From: Nitratireductor kimnyeongensis
GTDB lineage: Bacteria; Pseudomonadota; Alphaproteobacteria; Rhizobiales; Rhizobiaceae
Length of the DNA: 64,000 nt
Direction of reading: 5' to 3'
Assembly (NCBI RefSeq): GCF_019891395.1
Contig: NZ_CP078143.1
Location: forward strand, 1,774,001-1,838,000
Positions within the stretch are counted from its first letter, which is position 1, and each line of letters starts with the position of its first letter. This document shows positions 1 through 7,353 of the stretch, one piece after another. The position numbers were made by a program, and so were the translations under genes. The notes under the pieces are model-generated. The model saw nothing but the letters and a program-made list of their open reading frames with translations. It was not told the DNA's origin and made no database searches.

Positions 1-1
1 A

Positions 2-139
2 CAGCCGTCAAGCGCTCTAGCTCGCGACACAGCAGGAATGATGGCGCGTCGGATGAATAATCTCTCGGAGGATCAGTTGAAACAGATGTTGCGCATTTTG
101 AAGTCGGAGGGGGGCGAAACCCATGAAGGCGACGCATGA
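2..139 (+). CDS. C-terminal end of a probable HTH regulator (partial at window edge)
   Basis: An open frame enters from the left edge and stops at TGA 137-139. The 45 visible residues end with a charged helix (NLSEDQLKQMLRILKSEGGE). It overlaps the start of the ImmA/IrrE-type gene by 17 bases, so the two are probably translationally coupled. In mobile elements the gene immediately before an ImmA/IrrE peptidase is very often an XRE-family repressor or antitoxin, and the short C-terminal helix fits that kind of protein, but the HTH itself lies outside the window. Function is therefore inferred from context only. Confidence 0.55.
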   Translation, partial: QPSSALARDTAGMMARRMNNLSEDQLKQMLRILKSEGGETHEGDA

Positions 140-659
140 TTATATTGTTCCTGCCAAGTCTTGGGACCAAATCGGCTTGGCAGCTGAAGAAGTACGGCGT
201 TTGCTTCATGTAGAGCGTACACCGTATTTTCCTGTGGTGGATATTATTGAGAGCGTTCTCGACAACCAGCTGGGCCTTTTGAGTTTCGAAATCGACCCTG
301 AAGAGGAAATGGGGGAGGCTGAAGGCTATACGGCGCCCGACGGGTCTCTGATTATTCTTCGTGAGGATGTCTATGTCGCTGCTTGTAATGGCGAAGCGAG
401 GGCGAGATTCACTTCAGCACATGAGTTGGGTCATTGGTTCATGCATACCAACATTCCCTTAGCGCGTGCTCCAAGCAGGGGTGCTAAGCCGTACCGTCTT
501 GCCGAGCCCCAAGCAAATGCCTTTGCTGCGGAAATTCTGATGCCACGACGTTTCGTTACGTCGGCGGATACCGTCGCAACGATAATGGCGCGTCATGGTG
601 TCTCTGCTGAGGCGGCCACAAACCGCATTAAGTTCCTGAAAAATAAGGGGATCATCTAA
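123..659 (+). CDS. ImmA/IrrE family metallo-endopeptidase
   Basis: The 178-residue product carries the zinc-protease motif HELGH at residues 100-104, followed about 25-35 residues later by EPQANAFAAEILMP, the glutamate-bearing motif of the ImmA/IrrE (Peptidase_M78) family. Members cleave a partner HTH repressor, as ImmA does with ImmR of ICEBs1 and IrrE with DdrO of Deinococcus, which triggers induction of the partner's regulon. The start overlaps the end of the upstream partial gene, and a GGAGGGGGGC stretch lies about 10 bases before the ATG. Context: the rightmost few kilobases of an element integrated in comM. The likely role is control of that element or a toxin-antitoxin-like switch. 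Its codon use is more AT-rich than the core genes further right, in keeping with transfer. Confidence 0.85.
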   Translation: MKATHDYIVPAKSWDQIGLAAEEVRRLLHVERTPYFPVVDIIESVLDNQLGLLSFEIDPEEEMGEAEGYTAPDGSLIILREDVYVAACNGEARARFTSAHELGHWFMHTNIPLARAPSRGAKPYRLAEPQANAFAAEILMPRRFVTSADTVATIMARHGVSAEAATNRIKFLKNKGII

Positions 660-664
660 AAAAG

Positions 665-702
665 AGAGACTTGAGTTCCCGCTCAAATCTCTCTCAGTTT
701 TC
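665..702 (+). terminator. Probable rho-independent terminator after the ImmA/IrrE gene
   Basis: Twelve-base arms 665-676 (GAGAGACTTGAG) and 683-694 pair with one G-T type mismatch around a six-base loop, and a TTTT run follows at 699-702. It starts six bases after the stop codon of the peptidase gene. Confidence 0.6.
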
Positions 703-829
703 CGTATCGGGCTTGAAAAGGGGCTCGCTGGTACGGACGCCTTACACAAGCCGTTGCTACGATTCGCAGTTCTAGTTAGTAGCGGCAAATAGTTGTGTCA
801 AGGTAAACATCGCCCCTTGGAGAAGGCTC

Positions 830-967
830 TTGAAAAAGCGTCTTCCTCCACCTCCCCCCGGGATGAAGTACATCTTCCGCCCGTGGCGCAGGTGTCAGAA
901 GACCGGTAAGGTGCTTTACGCATCGCAGTTCGGTCTGAAGGCATGGCCCATTCTTGTAACTGCTTAA
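830..967 (+). CDS. Small basic protein of unknown function (about 45 aa, TTG start)
   Basis: A 45-codon frame starts with TTG at 830, seven bases after GGAG within a GGAGAAGG ribosome binding site at 819-826. The product is proline-rich at its N-terminus (KKRLPPPPPG), then strongly basic and aromatic (KYIFRPWRRC), then QKTGKVLYASQFGLKAWPI. The pattern of aromatic-basic strand, K-T-G-K turn and A-x-x-x-G-x-K-A-W resembles small conserved proteins that I recall from Rhizobiales elements, but no function is known to me. A GC-rich hairpin with a T-rich tail follows about 30 bases after the stop. An internal ATG at 863 would give a 34-residue version that still has the conserved-looking part. Confidence 0.55.
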   Translation: MKKRLPPPPPGMKYIFRPWRRCQKTGKVLYASQFGLKAWPILVTA

Positions 968-997
968 GCAGGGGGAATGCGGACCTTAATTATGATT

Positions 998-1020
998 GGG
1001 GCGGCGACGGTCGCCCCTTT
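998..1020 (+). terminator. Candidate terminator after the small basic protein
   Basis: GGGGCG (998-1003) pairs with CGCCCC (1012-1017) and is followed by TTTCTCTTT. The stem is short, with an eight-base loop, and lies 30 bases after the small gene's stop. Confidence 0.45.
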
Positions 1021-1085
1021 CTCTTTCGATACCAGCTCTCCGCTGTCGAAGCTACCTCGGCAAAAAATGTGGGCCTAGACAAAGA

Positions 1086-1101
1086 GGCGGCAAGCGCCGC
1101 C
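1086..1101 (-). terminator. Short GC hairpin downstream of the ParB-like gene
   Basis: GGCGGC-AAGC-GCCGCC forms a perfect six-base stem about 50 bases past the leftward ParB-like gene's stop. Read leftwards it is followed by TCTTTG, only weakly T-rich, so termination is uncertain. Confidence 0.3.
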
Positions 1102-1153
1102 CCTGGTCTCATTGGGAACCCCCTGTCCATTCTGGACATGTAAGCATGGACAG

Positions 1154-2056
1154 TTAATAATCGTCTTCATTGTCCCAAAGGGCTGCCAAGTCCCGAGCGC
1201 TTTCGAGATCATTCCGCAACCCCTCCACGGTTTCCCGGAAGGCATCACCCCAGGCATCGGTTTGCATGAGTACGCTTGGCAATCGCTCATCAAGCATCAC
1301 GAGTGCCATAGCAAATGCCTCAGGATCAACGAATGGCCGGTCCTTCACAGCTCGCAAGATGCTTTTTACGTACCGTTCCGCCCGTTTCCTGACTGCGGCC
1401 TCGGGACAAGTTAGCTCTTTAGCGGCGACCCCTCGGGAGTTCATTCTGGCATCCTTCCATGACAAACTTTGAAGGTCCTCCACTGTCGTCGCGGGATCTT
1501 CGAGTAGCTTTGCCTTAACGCTTCTCATCTCTCCGACTGTGCCGTTGGCCACGCCGCAGGAGTCTACGATCTGCCGCTTTGAAAGACTGCTTACCAGTAC
1601 CAAGCGCCAAGCGTAATTGAGCTTGTCTTCAAGCCTCATTGGCAAGCGGTTCTTAGAATTCAAGGCGGCACTATGGGCCATCGCCTGATCAAGCGTTCCT
1701 TCGAACACCTCGACGGGAATATCAGTGGTTACCTTCTGCCGGTCGTAGGCAGTCAAACGATGATGCCCGTCGACTACGTAGTATATGTCACCGCCCCACC
1801 AAACAGTGATTGGATCAAGCATACGAGGTTCTTCACCGTGACCTATCGCAGCTTGCAGCTCTTCGATATGGCATTCGTCTTCCGCAAGACGCCCTTGTAG
1901 CATCCGGGGTTGGAACACCGAGACCATCCGAGCGATCTCCCGGCGGCCGAGGCGCTTCGGGTGTGGTATAGGAGAGGTTGTGCCGCAAGCTCTGAGAGAC
2001 TTGCGGATCAGTTTTAATCCTTCTGTGAGCGTAAGTTCGGGTCCAGAGATCGTCAT
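1154..2056 (-). CDS. ParB/Srx-fold (ParB N-domain-like) protein of the integrated element
   Basis: About 300 residues if translation starts at the ATG at 2056 (MTISGPELTL). The frame is open further upstream to a GTG at 2263, but that extension looks non-coding. Residues about 35-120 resemble the ParB/sulfiredoxin fold: a proline/charged segment, then DPITVWWGGDIYYVVDGHHR, where VVDGHHRLTAYD (94-105) matches the ParB nucleotide-binding motif. The C-terminal half has a possible helix-turn-helix (SKRQIVDSCGVANGTVGEMR) followed by helical, charged sequence. There is no adjacent ParA, so this is an orphan ParB-like protein, plausibly a DNA-binding factor or nuclease-like regulator of the neighbouring serine recombinase element. 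It is transcribed in the same direction as, and downstream of, the recombinase gene, with a 286-base gap between them. Confidence 0.7.
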   Translation of the reverse strand: MTISGPELTLTEGLKLIRKSLRACGTTSPIPHPKRLGRREIARMVSVFQPRMLQGRLAEDECHIEELQAAIGHGEEPRMLDPITVWWGGDIYYVVDGHHRLTAYDRQKVTTDIPVEVFEGTLDQAMAHSAALNSKNRLPMRLEDKLNYAWRLVLVSSLSKRQIVDSCGVANGTVGEMRSVKAKLLEDPATTVEDLQSLSWKDARMNSRGVAAKELTCPEAAVRKRAERYVKSILRAVKDRPFVDPEAFAMALVMLDERLPSVLMQTDAWGDAFRETVEGLRNDLESARDLAALWDNEDDY

Positions 2057-2342
2057 TGTTTCGCCCTTGTGGCCGTATATGGCTCTGCAGATCCAGCGAA
2101 GATGTCGCTGGATTTCGGTTGATCTTCCTAGGGTATGTGCCTCGAGGGGTGCTCCCGAGGCGAATGAGACGCTGTTCTCTGTATGAGGATGTTTCATCGG
2201 CTTGGGCCGTAGATACCAAGATATCCCTGATATCGATTGGTGGTGTGCTGGTGTTCTCTCCACGGGTAGCGATCAGCGCGGCGCTGTCAGTTGAACGACC
2301 ACCACCAGTAGCTATCGCTGATGAAGGGAAATGCTGCAGACA

Positions 2343-3899
2343 TCACTCTAGGGGGAAATCGAAGGGGACCTCTGTGGTCTCCTGCGAGTGTTTCCAGTGA
2401 AATACGAGGCACCCAACTCGGTAATCCACCACGCAGTTCATCATCGCATCTCGGAGAGCCGTATTCATCTCGGTTATCGAGTTCTTCTGGTTAGTGAGTG
2501 CCTTTTGAAGTTTGCCCACCACACGATCGACGGCCTTGCCGGAGGTCTTGCTCGCTTGTTCCTCGAGGTTACTCAATTCGTCTTGTAACTGCATCTGCGT
2601 AGCTTCAAGTTCTTCAAGTCGCCGCCTTAGCGCTGGGCTACTGCCCCCCTCCTCGATTTCTTCAAGTAGGTTATTGATCGCAGCACCTACTCCATCAAAC
2701 TCGCGATTGAGCATGTTCAAACGTTCATCAATCAGGGGGTCTCCTGAGGGAACCTCAAAGACGAACTGTGTATTTCCAGCACGTCGAATTGCGCTCTCCA
2801 CTAAGGACAACTTCACGGCGTGATAGGTACATCCCGCGCCAGCTTTCGCTGAGGTGCAGACTAGACTTGGTGTTCCTCCGCTTCGACCTTTGTTCACGCG
2901 GGTCATTGTTGAACCACATTTGGGGCATTTGGCGAGGCCAGCCAAGATATTCGACACCTGTCCTTGTTCGCCTCGCATACGGGGTGTGTTGCCCCCACGT
3001 CGCCTCGAATTGACGCGCTCAAAGAGTGCCGTGGGAATGATCTTTGGGTAGTAGTTCGGTATAGGCTCGAGAGCGTCCCGAGTTCTCTTGCCCCCAGTCT
3101 CACGGGAAGTGTGCGGTGTTAATGTCCCTATCACAGCGGTGTTGCGCAGAATCTTTGCGATATAGGATCTATGCCAAAAGGCGGCCTTCCGTTTGCCGTT
3201 ACCGAATGTATCGACGCCTTGGCCGTTCAGGCTCGCAGCTATTGTGTGCTGCCCCTCCCCTCGATCAGCAGCAGCGAAAATCCTTTTAATAACCTCGACG
3301 CGATCTTCAATCGGAATAAACGAGCGTCCGTCCTCTGACAGCCTAAGCCATGCGGGTACTCGCGCGGTCAGTGCAGCCCCTTCTTCCGATGCACGCTGTC
3401 TTTTCCTACGCCAAGCCTCTCGAACACGCTGACTTTTGATTTCACTTTCTTCGTTGGCTCTAGTCGCCACCATGAACGCCCACATGAATGCCATGGGATC
3501 ATTATCAAGAGTGTCTATCGAATACGCTTTGCCGTCGGCGAGTGTAACGAGAACAATGCCCGCTTCGCATATATCTTCCAAAAGGCGGACTGCTTTGCGT
3601 GGCTTCTCACGGCTTATGCGGTCCATACTCTCGACGAGCAGGTAGGAGCCTCGTTCGATGACACCGTCTTTCACGGCCAGCAGGAAGTCCGCAAGCGCTC
3701 CTTCTTCCCGGTTCCTGCCACGATAGGCAGACACACCGAGGTCCATGTATTCGTCATCTACGAGGTCGAGTCCATGCCTCGCTGCATATTCTGTCGCCTT
3801 TTCGATCTGACGGCGTTTGCTATCGCCACGAGCTTGTTCAGGGGTGGAAAATCGAACATATGAATACGCCTTCGGGGCGAAGTTCTTCGTATTTTTCAT
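2343..3899 (-). CDS. Large serine recombinase (site-specific integrase)
   Basis: The 518-residue product has the three parts expected of a large serine recombinase. First is an N-terminal resolvase domain with YVRFSTPEQARG, where Ser18 is the predicted nucleophile, and SMDRISREKPR at 91-101. Next is the Recombinase domain (about 175-290, with DRVEVIKRIF and a helical DNA-binding segment). Last is a zinc-ribbon region starting CPKCG at 325-329, followed by further cysteines and a coiled coil at about 400-470. Such enzymes carry out attP x attB recombination without cofactors. The start at 3899 has AGAGG six or seven bases upstream. The gene lies right at the junction with the broken comM gene and points away from it, the usual position of an integrase next to its own attachment site. 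Confidence 0.93.
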   Translation of the reverse strand: MKNTKNFAPKAYSYVRFSTPEQARGDSKRRQIEKATEYAARHGLDLVDDEYMDLGVSAYRGRNREEGALADFLLAVKDGVIERGSYLLVESMDRISREKPRKAVRLLEDICEAGIVLVTLADGKAYSIDTLDNDPMAFMWAFMVATRANEESEIKSQRVREAWRRKRQRASEEGAALTARVPAWLRLSEDGRSFIPIEDRVEVIKRIFAAADRGEGQHTIAASLNGQGVDTFGNGKRKAAFWHRSYIAKILRNTAVIGTLTPHTSRETGGKRTRDALEPIPNYYPKIIPTALFERVNSRRRGGNTPRMRGEQGQVSNILAGLAKCPKCGSTMTRVNKGRSGGTPSLVCTSAKAGAGCTYHAVKLSLVESAIRRAGNTQFVFEVPSGDPLIDERLNMLNREFDGVGAAINNLLEEIEEGGSSPALRRRLEELEATQMQLQDELSNLEEQASKTSGKAVDRVVGKLQKALTNQKNSITEMNTALRDAMMNCVVDYRVGCLVFHWKHSQETTEVPFDFPLE

Positions 3900-3916
3900 T
3901 CGTAACCTCTTGCGGA

Positions 3917-3945
3917 ATAATGATTTTATGTGGGGAATAAGTCAA
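3917..3945 (-). promoter_or_regulatory. Candidate promoter of the recombinase at the element end
   Basis: Read leftwards, TTGACT (3945-3940) is followed after exactly 17 bases by CATTAT (3922-3917), a 4/6 match to the -10 consensus. The first codon of the recombinase lies 18 bases further. The -35 sits on or next to the comM junction, so the promoter may be completed or altered by integration. Confidence 0.45.
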
Positions 3946-3955
3946 TAACATCCTG
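3938..3955. other. Element-chromosome junction (att site) within comM
   Basis: Rightwards of about 3944 the comM frame reads N-I-L-M-I-G-P-P-G, matching the conserved segment before the Walker A loop. Leftwards an in-frame TAA appears at 3938-3940 and all comM similarity stops. The crossover therefore lies within roughly 3940-3955. The other end of the element and the comM N-terminus are outside the window, so the duplicated core cannot be defined here. Confidence 0.7.
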
Positions 3956-4849
3956 ATGATCGGGCCGCCGGGAGCAGGAAAATCCATGCTGGCGCAGCGC
4001 TTGCCGTCCATTCTGCCCCCGCTGTCGCCGCGCGAACTCCTGGAGGTGTCGATGATTTCTTCCATCGCTGGAGAACTGGCAGATGGAAAATTGTCGGACC
4101 GGCGCCCCTTCCGCGCGCCTCATCATTCAGCCTCCATGGCTGCCATCGTGGGCGGTGGGCTGAAGGCAAGACCGGGTGAAGCATCGCTGTCTCATCACGG
4201 CGTTCTGTTTCTCGATGAATTGCCGGAATTCTCGCCGCAGGTTCTCGATTCCCTGCGCCAGCCGCTGGAGACCGCTGAATGCGTGATCGCCCGTGCCAAT
4301 CACCGGGTCAGCTACCCGGCGCGCATCCAGCTCGTGGCAGCCATGAATCCGTGTCGATGTGGTATGGCGGGCGAGCCTGGTCATCGCTGCCGGCGTGGGC
4401 CGCGTTGCGTCTCGGACTACCAGGCGCGCATTTCGGGCCCGCTGCTCGACCGCATTGATCTGCGCATCGAGGTGCCAGCCGTATCGGCCGGTGATCTCAT
4501 CGGCAGGACAGAGCGGGCCGAAACCAGCACCATGGTCGCGGAGCGCGTGGCTTTCGCCCGGCAGAAACAGCAATCCCGCTATGTGTCGCTCGGCCTTCCT
4601 GCGTGGACCACCAATGCATCCTGTTCCGCGGCTCTGATAGAAGATGTCGTTGCGTTGGATGCCGATTGCACCAGCTTGATCCGTGATGCGAGTGAAAAGC
4701 TCGGCTTCTCTGCCCGTGCTTATCACCGGGTGCTCAAGGTCGCGCGAACGCTTGCCGATCTAGATGGCGTCGACGCGGTTGCGCGGCCCCACATCGCCGA
4801 AGCAATCTCCTATCGCATGACGGGTCAGGCAAGAGAGCATGCAGCTTGA
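3944..4849 (+). pseudogene. comM: comM (YifB family AAA+ ATPase), 5'-truncated by element insertion
   Basis: This is the C-terminal 300 or so residues of a ComM/YifB protein, normally about 505-515 residues. Retained are Walker A (GPPGAGKSM), the APHHSAS segment, Walker B region LFLDELPEFS, the sensor segment AAMNPCRCG with its extra cysteines (GHRCRRGPRC), the arginine-finger region and the Mg_chelatase C-terminal domain (YHRVLKVARTLADLDG). The N-terminal Lon-protease-like domain is missing because the serine recombinase element enters just before Walker A. An ATG at 3956 could start a fragment, but without a ribosome binding site. ComM is a RuvAB-like branch-migration helicase that promotes integration of long heterologous DNA during transformation. 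comM is also a known integration hot spot, for example for AbaR islands in Acinetobacter baumannii. Confidence 0.9.
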
Positions 4850-5064
4850 CCCGTAGCTTGACATAGCGCCCACCTAAGGAGCGTGCACGGGACAGGATTG
4901 CGCGAGTTTCAAAACGCTCTCATAGTCGATTTCATCGCTGGGTGGGGTTGGGACACGCTCAGTCGGATGTTGGCACCTTTGCCTCGCTCGGTGGTCAGGA
5001 GGCAAACAGGTGAGGCGTCTTTCGCATTTGCTTTAAGGCGCACAACGTTTTTGGGAGCGAAGAC

Positions 5065-5688
5065 ATGGTCGAGACCGGAACCCTGTTGACCTACGCTTTG
5101 GTTGTCCTGGGATTGTTTCTGATCCCCGGACCAGCGGTCCTGATGACACTGGCCCGCGCCGCCGCCGGTGGCCGTCGTATTGGCATCGCCACCGGGCTCG
5201 GTATTGCAGCAGGTGACTTGGTGCACACGCTCATGGCAACAGTTGGTTTGTCGGCTATTCTTATGACCTCCGCACTGGCTTTTGCCATTGTGAAATATGC
5301 TGGTGTCGCTTACCTGATTTATCTCGGTATCAGCGCCTTTCTCGAAAAATCAGACCGTTTCGATCTGCCAGCCGTGCGGCCTCTGACCGCCCCACGGGCC
5401 TTTCGGCAGGCGCTCTACGCTGAGGTGCTGAACCCGAAGACGGCCCTGTTTTTCCTCGCCTTTCTGCCCCAGTTTGTTCAGCCAACCGGATCGGCCATCG
5501 TCCAGCTTGCAACACTCGGATTCGTCTTCGTCCTGATGAGTGCGGCTTACACTTCACTCATCGCGGTTGCCACCGGTTGGGTTGGTGCATGGCTGCAACG
5601 CAATCCAGCAATTGCCCGTTGGCAGGGGCGTGTTGTAGGCACAATCTATCTGGCGCTCGGCGCACGGCTTGCTCTTCAGGAACGATGA
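5065..5688 (+). CDS. LysE/RhtB family amino-acid exporter
   Basis: The 207-residue membrane protein has the LysE family layout of about six hydrophobic segments. It carries the signature near the N-terminus (LFLIPGPAVLMTLARAAAGG, with a glycine-rich following helix GIATGLGIAAGD) and the conserved ALNPKT-like motif, here EVLNPKTALFFLAF, at about 125-138. Members export amino acids or related metabolites by proton antiport across the inner membrane; the substrate cannot be read from sequence. GGGAG lies seven bases before the ATG. The 215 bases between comM and this gene contain no obvious gene. Confidence 0.9.
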   Translation: MVETGTLLTYALVVLGLFLIPGPAVLMTLARAAAGGRRIGIATGLGIAAGDLVHTLMATVGLSAILMTSALAFAIVKYAGVAYLIYLGISAFLEKSDRFDLPAVRPLTAPRAFRQALYAEVLNPKTALFFLAFLPQFVQPTGSAIVQLATLGFVFVLMSAAYTSLIAVATGWVGAWLQRNPAIARWQGRVVGTIYLALGARLALQER

Positions 5689-5744
5689 CCGCATCATACA
5701 AATAAGCCGGCTACTGAATTTGCAGAGATCTGGATCATGACACC

Positions 5745-6197
5745 TTAGGGCTTCCAGCCGGGCAGGGCGGATGCATGCCGCACCCATGACGTGAATTGTG
5801 CCTCGTCGAGCGTTTCATCCTCATGAAGGTGAAAATAGCGCGTATTGGCGTCCTTGGATGCCACAGGCGGGAGGGGCTTGAGTGAAGCGCCTTGAAAGAA
5901 GGCGATTTTGATATAGCGCGTAAAACAGTGAAGGCCGAGGAACCAGCCCTGGCCTTCGATCCCGTAGAGTGGTGAATTCCACTTTACCGCCTTGCGCACT
6001 TCGGGAAGCTCGTGAACGATCAAGCTGTCGAGCATGCGGCCAGCCTCACTCTTCCAGCCCGGCATCGCCGCAATATAGGCTTGAACGGGGCCGTCCCCGT
6101 CACCCTTGGGGATTTGCGGGTTTCCGCCGGACAGCAGGCGTGGGGTCTCTTCGCGCCTGGTCGCCTTGTCCGAAGATTTGTCTGCCATCTGCATCAT
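5745..6197 (-). CDS. DUF1801 domain protein, last gene of the ArsR operon
   Basis: About 150 residues. After a basic, low-complexity N-terminus (MADKSSDKATRREET) comes a DUF1801-type domain with LIVHELPEVRKAVKWNSPLY at about 60-80 and HCFTRYIKIAFFQGASLKP. These match the iron-chaperone-like (IscU/YdhG) superfamily pattern of a helix with E-x-x-K-W followed by F-x-x-G-x-x-L. Several ATGs at 6197, 6194 and 6188 could start the protein; none has a strong ribosome binding site. It lies 71 bases after the small membrane protein gene and probably belongs to the same leftward operon, which contains a second DUF1801 gene (6506-6889). The molecular role is unknown. Confidence 0.75.
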   Translation of the reverse strand: MMQMADKSSDKATRREETPRLLSGGNPQIPKGDGDGPVQAYIAAMPGWKSEAGRMLDSLIVHELPEVRKAVKWNSPLYGIEGQGWFLGLHCFTRYIKIAFFQGASLKPLPPVASKDANTRYFHLHEDETLDEAQFTSWVRHASALPGWKP

Positions 6198-6268
6198 CCC
6201 ATAATAGACGGTGTCTGGCGGCGCTTTGGTGCTCCGGAGAGGAGGTTCTCCAACCATTTCGACGAGAA

Positions 6269-6493
6269 CTAGGCGCTTGCTCGCCCCTTGGCCCGGTGCC
6301 TGACTGCGTAGGGCAGGATAAACAGATAGAGCCCGGTTATCAGCAGAAGAATGAGCGGGCCGCCAGCCAGAAAGTAGACCCAAGCGGGTGGTTCCGCACC
6401 GCGCATCGCGAAGACTATGTTGATGATCACGCCCACTGTGAATGCGATCGAGATCCAGCGATGCACCTGTCGGAGCAGAGCATTCCACATCAT
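6269..6493 (-). CDS. Small two-helix membrane protein
   Basis: The 74-residue product has two clear hydrophobic helices (WISIAFTVGVIINIVFAM and WVYFLAGGPLILLLITGLYL) and a basic C-terminal tail (RHRAKGRASA), suggesting a cytoplasmic C-terminus. GGAGG lies about nine bases before the paired ATGs at 6493 and 6490. It sits 12 bases after the DUF1801 gene in the ArsR-led operon. I do not recognise a named family, though similar short proteins accompany ArsR/AHSA1/DUF1801 operons. Confidence 0.75.
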   Translation of the reverse strand: MMWNALLRQVHRWISIAFTVGVIINIVFAMRGAEPPAWVYFLAGGPLILLLITGLYLFILPYAVRHRAKGRASA

Positions 6494-6505
6494 CGGCTGA
6501 TCCTC

Positions 6506-6889
6506 CTATTTGCGTGTCGATGCGTTCAGGCGGGCGGCGCGTTGAAGAAGTGCCTTCAAAGCGTCCTCGGCGATGACATCCCCTTCGTGAAAATCGATGG
6601 CACGCCGAGTGTTACCCTCAAGGCTGGCGTTGAAGAGACAGGAAGGGTCTTTAAGCGAAGCGCCCTTGGCAAACGTCATCTTCACGGCCTTCTTGTAGGT
6701 TTCACCGGTGCAGATCATCCCGTCCTGATACCAGACCGGCACGCCGCGCCATTTCCACTCCTCGATCACACCGGGAAGCGCCTGTTTGACGATGCAGCGA
6801 AGCCTTGAAAGCATCTCGCCGCGCCAGTCGTCCAGTTCCGCGATCCTGGCGTCGATCCGCTCAGGCGCTGATGTTTCGGTCGTGGTCAT
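6506..6889 (-). CDS. DUF1801 domain protein
   Basis: The 127-residue product has the DUF1801 hallmark elements: a helix with MLSRLRCIVKQALPGVIEEW, then the strand motif KWRGVPVWYQDGMICTG, then AVKMTFAKGASLKDPSCLF and IDFHEGD. Relatives include YdhG/FrataxinHomolog-like proteins of unclear function that are often co-transcribed with ArsR and AHSA1/SRPBCC genes in alphaproteobacteria, as here. It follows the SRPBCC gene by 53 bases and precedes the two-helix protein by 12. Confidence 0.82.
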   Translation of the reverse strand: MTTTETSAPERIDARIAELDDWRGEMLSRLRCIVKQALPGVIEEWKWRGVPVWYQDGMICTGETYKKAVKMTFAKGASLKDPSCLFNASLEGNTRRAIDFHEGDVIAEDALKALLQRAARLNASTRK

Positions 6890-6942
6890 GTTTCGTCCTC
6901 ATGCGTTCCACGTTCGGTTTCATTCGGCTTTGCGCAGCCGCC

Positions 6943-7353
6943 TCAGTCAAGCCGCTCGAGCAGCCTTTCGAGTGCGGAGATGAAGCGCGGCCATCCCACG
7001 CTAGCGCCCTGGAAATAGGACTTCTGGTTCGGCAGAAATCCTTCCTGCTCCATGCGCAGAAGCGTCCCGTTTTCCGTGGGAGTGAGCGTCCAGCTGACGG
7101 TGCTGCGCAGGTCTTTCGTGTCCCAGGCATAGGAAAGCGCCCTATGGGGCTTCACCGTCTGCACCACGCAGTCCACACCACCCCAGTCGGCGGTCAGGCT
7201 GAAGCGATGGCCCTCACGCGCTTCAAAATCGTTCTTCATCAGCCATTCCGCAATCAGATGCGGCCGTGTGAGAGCGCGCCAGATCTTTTCGGGCGGGTGC
7301 GGAATCTCACGCTCAACCACCACGGAGCGCGTTTCGGTTGCGGCCTTTGTCAT
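6943..7353 (-). CDS. SRPBCC (AHSA1-like) domain protein
   Basis: The 136-residue protein shows the Aha1/SRPBCC pattern: VVVEREIPHPPEKIWRALTR at the N-terminus, IAEWLMKNDFEAREGHRF, then a Y-x-W-D strand and a long C-terminal helix (WPRFISALERLLERL). This START-like fold binds hydrophobic ligands. The gene starts inside the end of the ArsR gene (ATGA overlap at 7350-7353), so its expression is tied to that repressor. ArsR-SRPBCC pairs are very common in Rhizobiales; the ligand is unknown. Confidence 0.88.
   Translation of the reverse strand: MTKAATETRSVVVEREIPHPPEKIWRALTRPHLIAEWLMKNDFEAREGHRFSLTADWGGVDCVVQTVKPHRALSYAWDTKDLRSTVSWTLTPTENGTLLRMEQEGFLPNQKSYFQGASVGWPRFISALERLLERLD

Noticed and set aside
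943..1414. Open frames after the small basic gene
   Set aside because: No ribosome binding site, no family pattern, and they overlap the hairpins and the end of the ParB-like gene on the other strand.
2220..2234. GATATC-CCT-GATATC repeat upstream of the ParB-like gene
   Set aside because: Too short and each half is itself palindromic; could be chance, no promoter positioned on it.
3956..4849. comM fragment as an expressed ATPase starting at ATG 3956
   Set aside because: No ribosome binding site, the whole N-terminal domain is missing, and the frame is broken by the element, so it is treated as a gene remnant.
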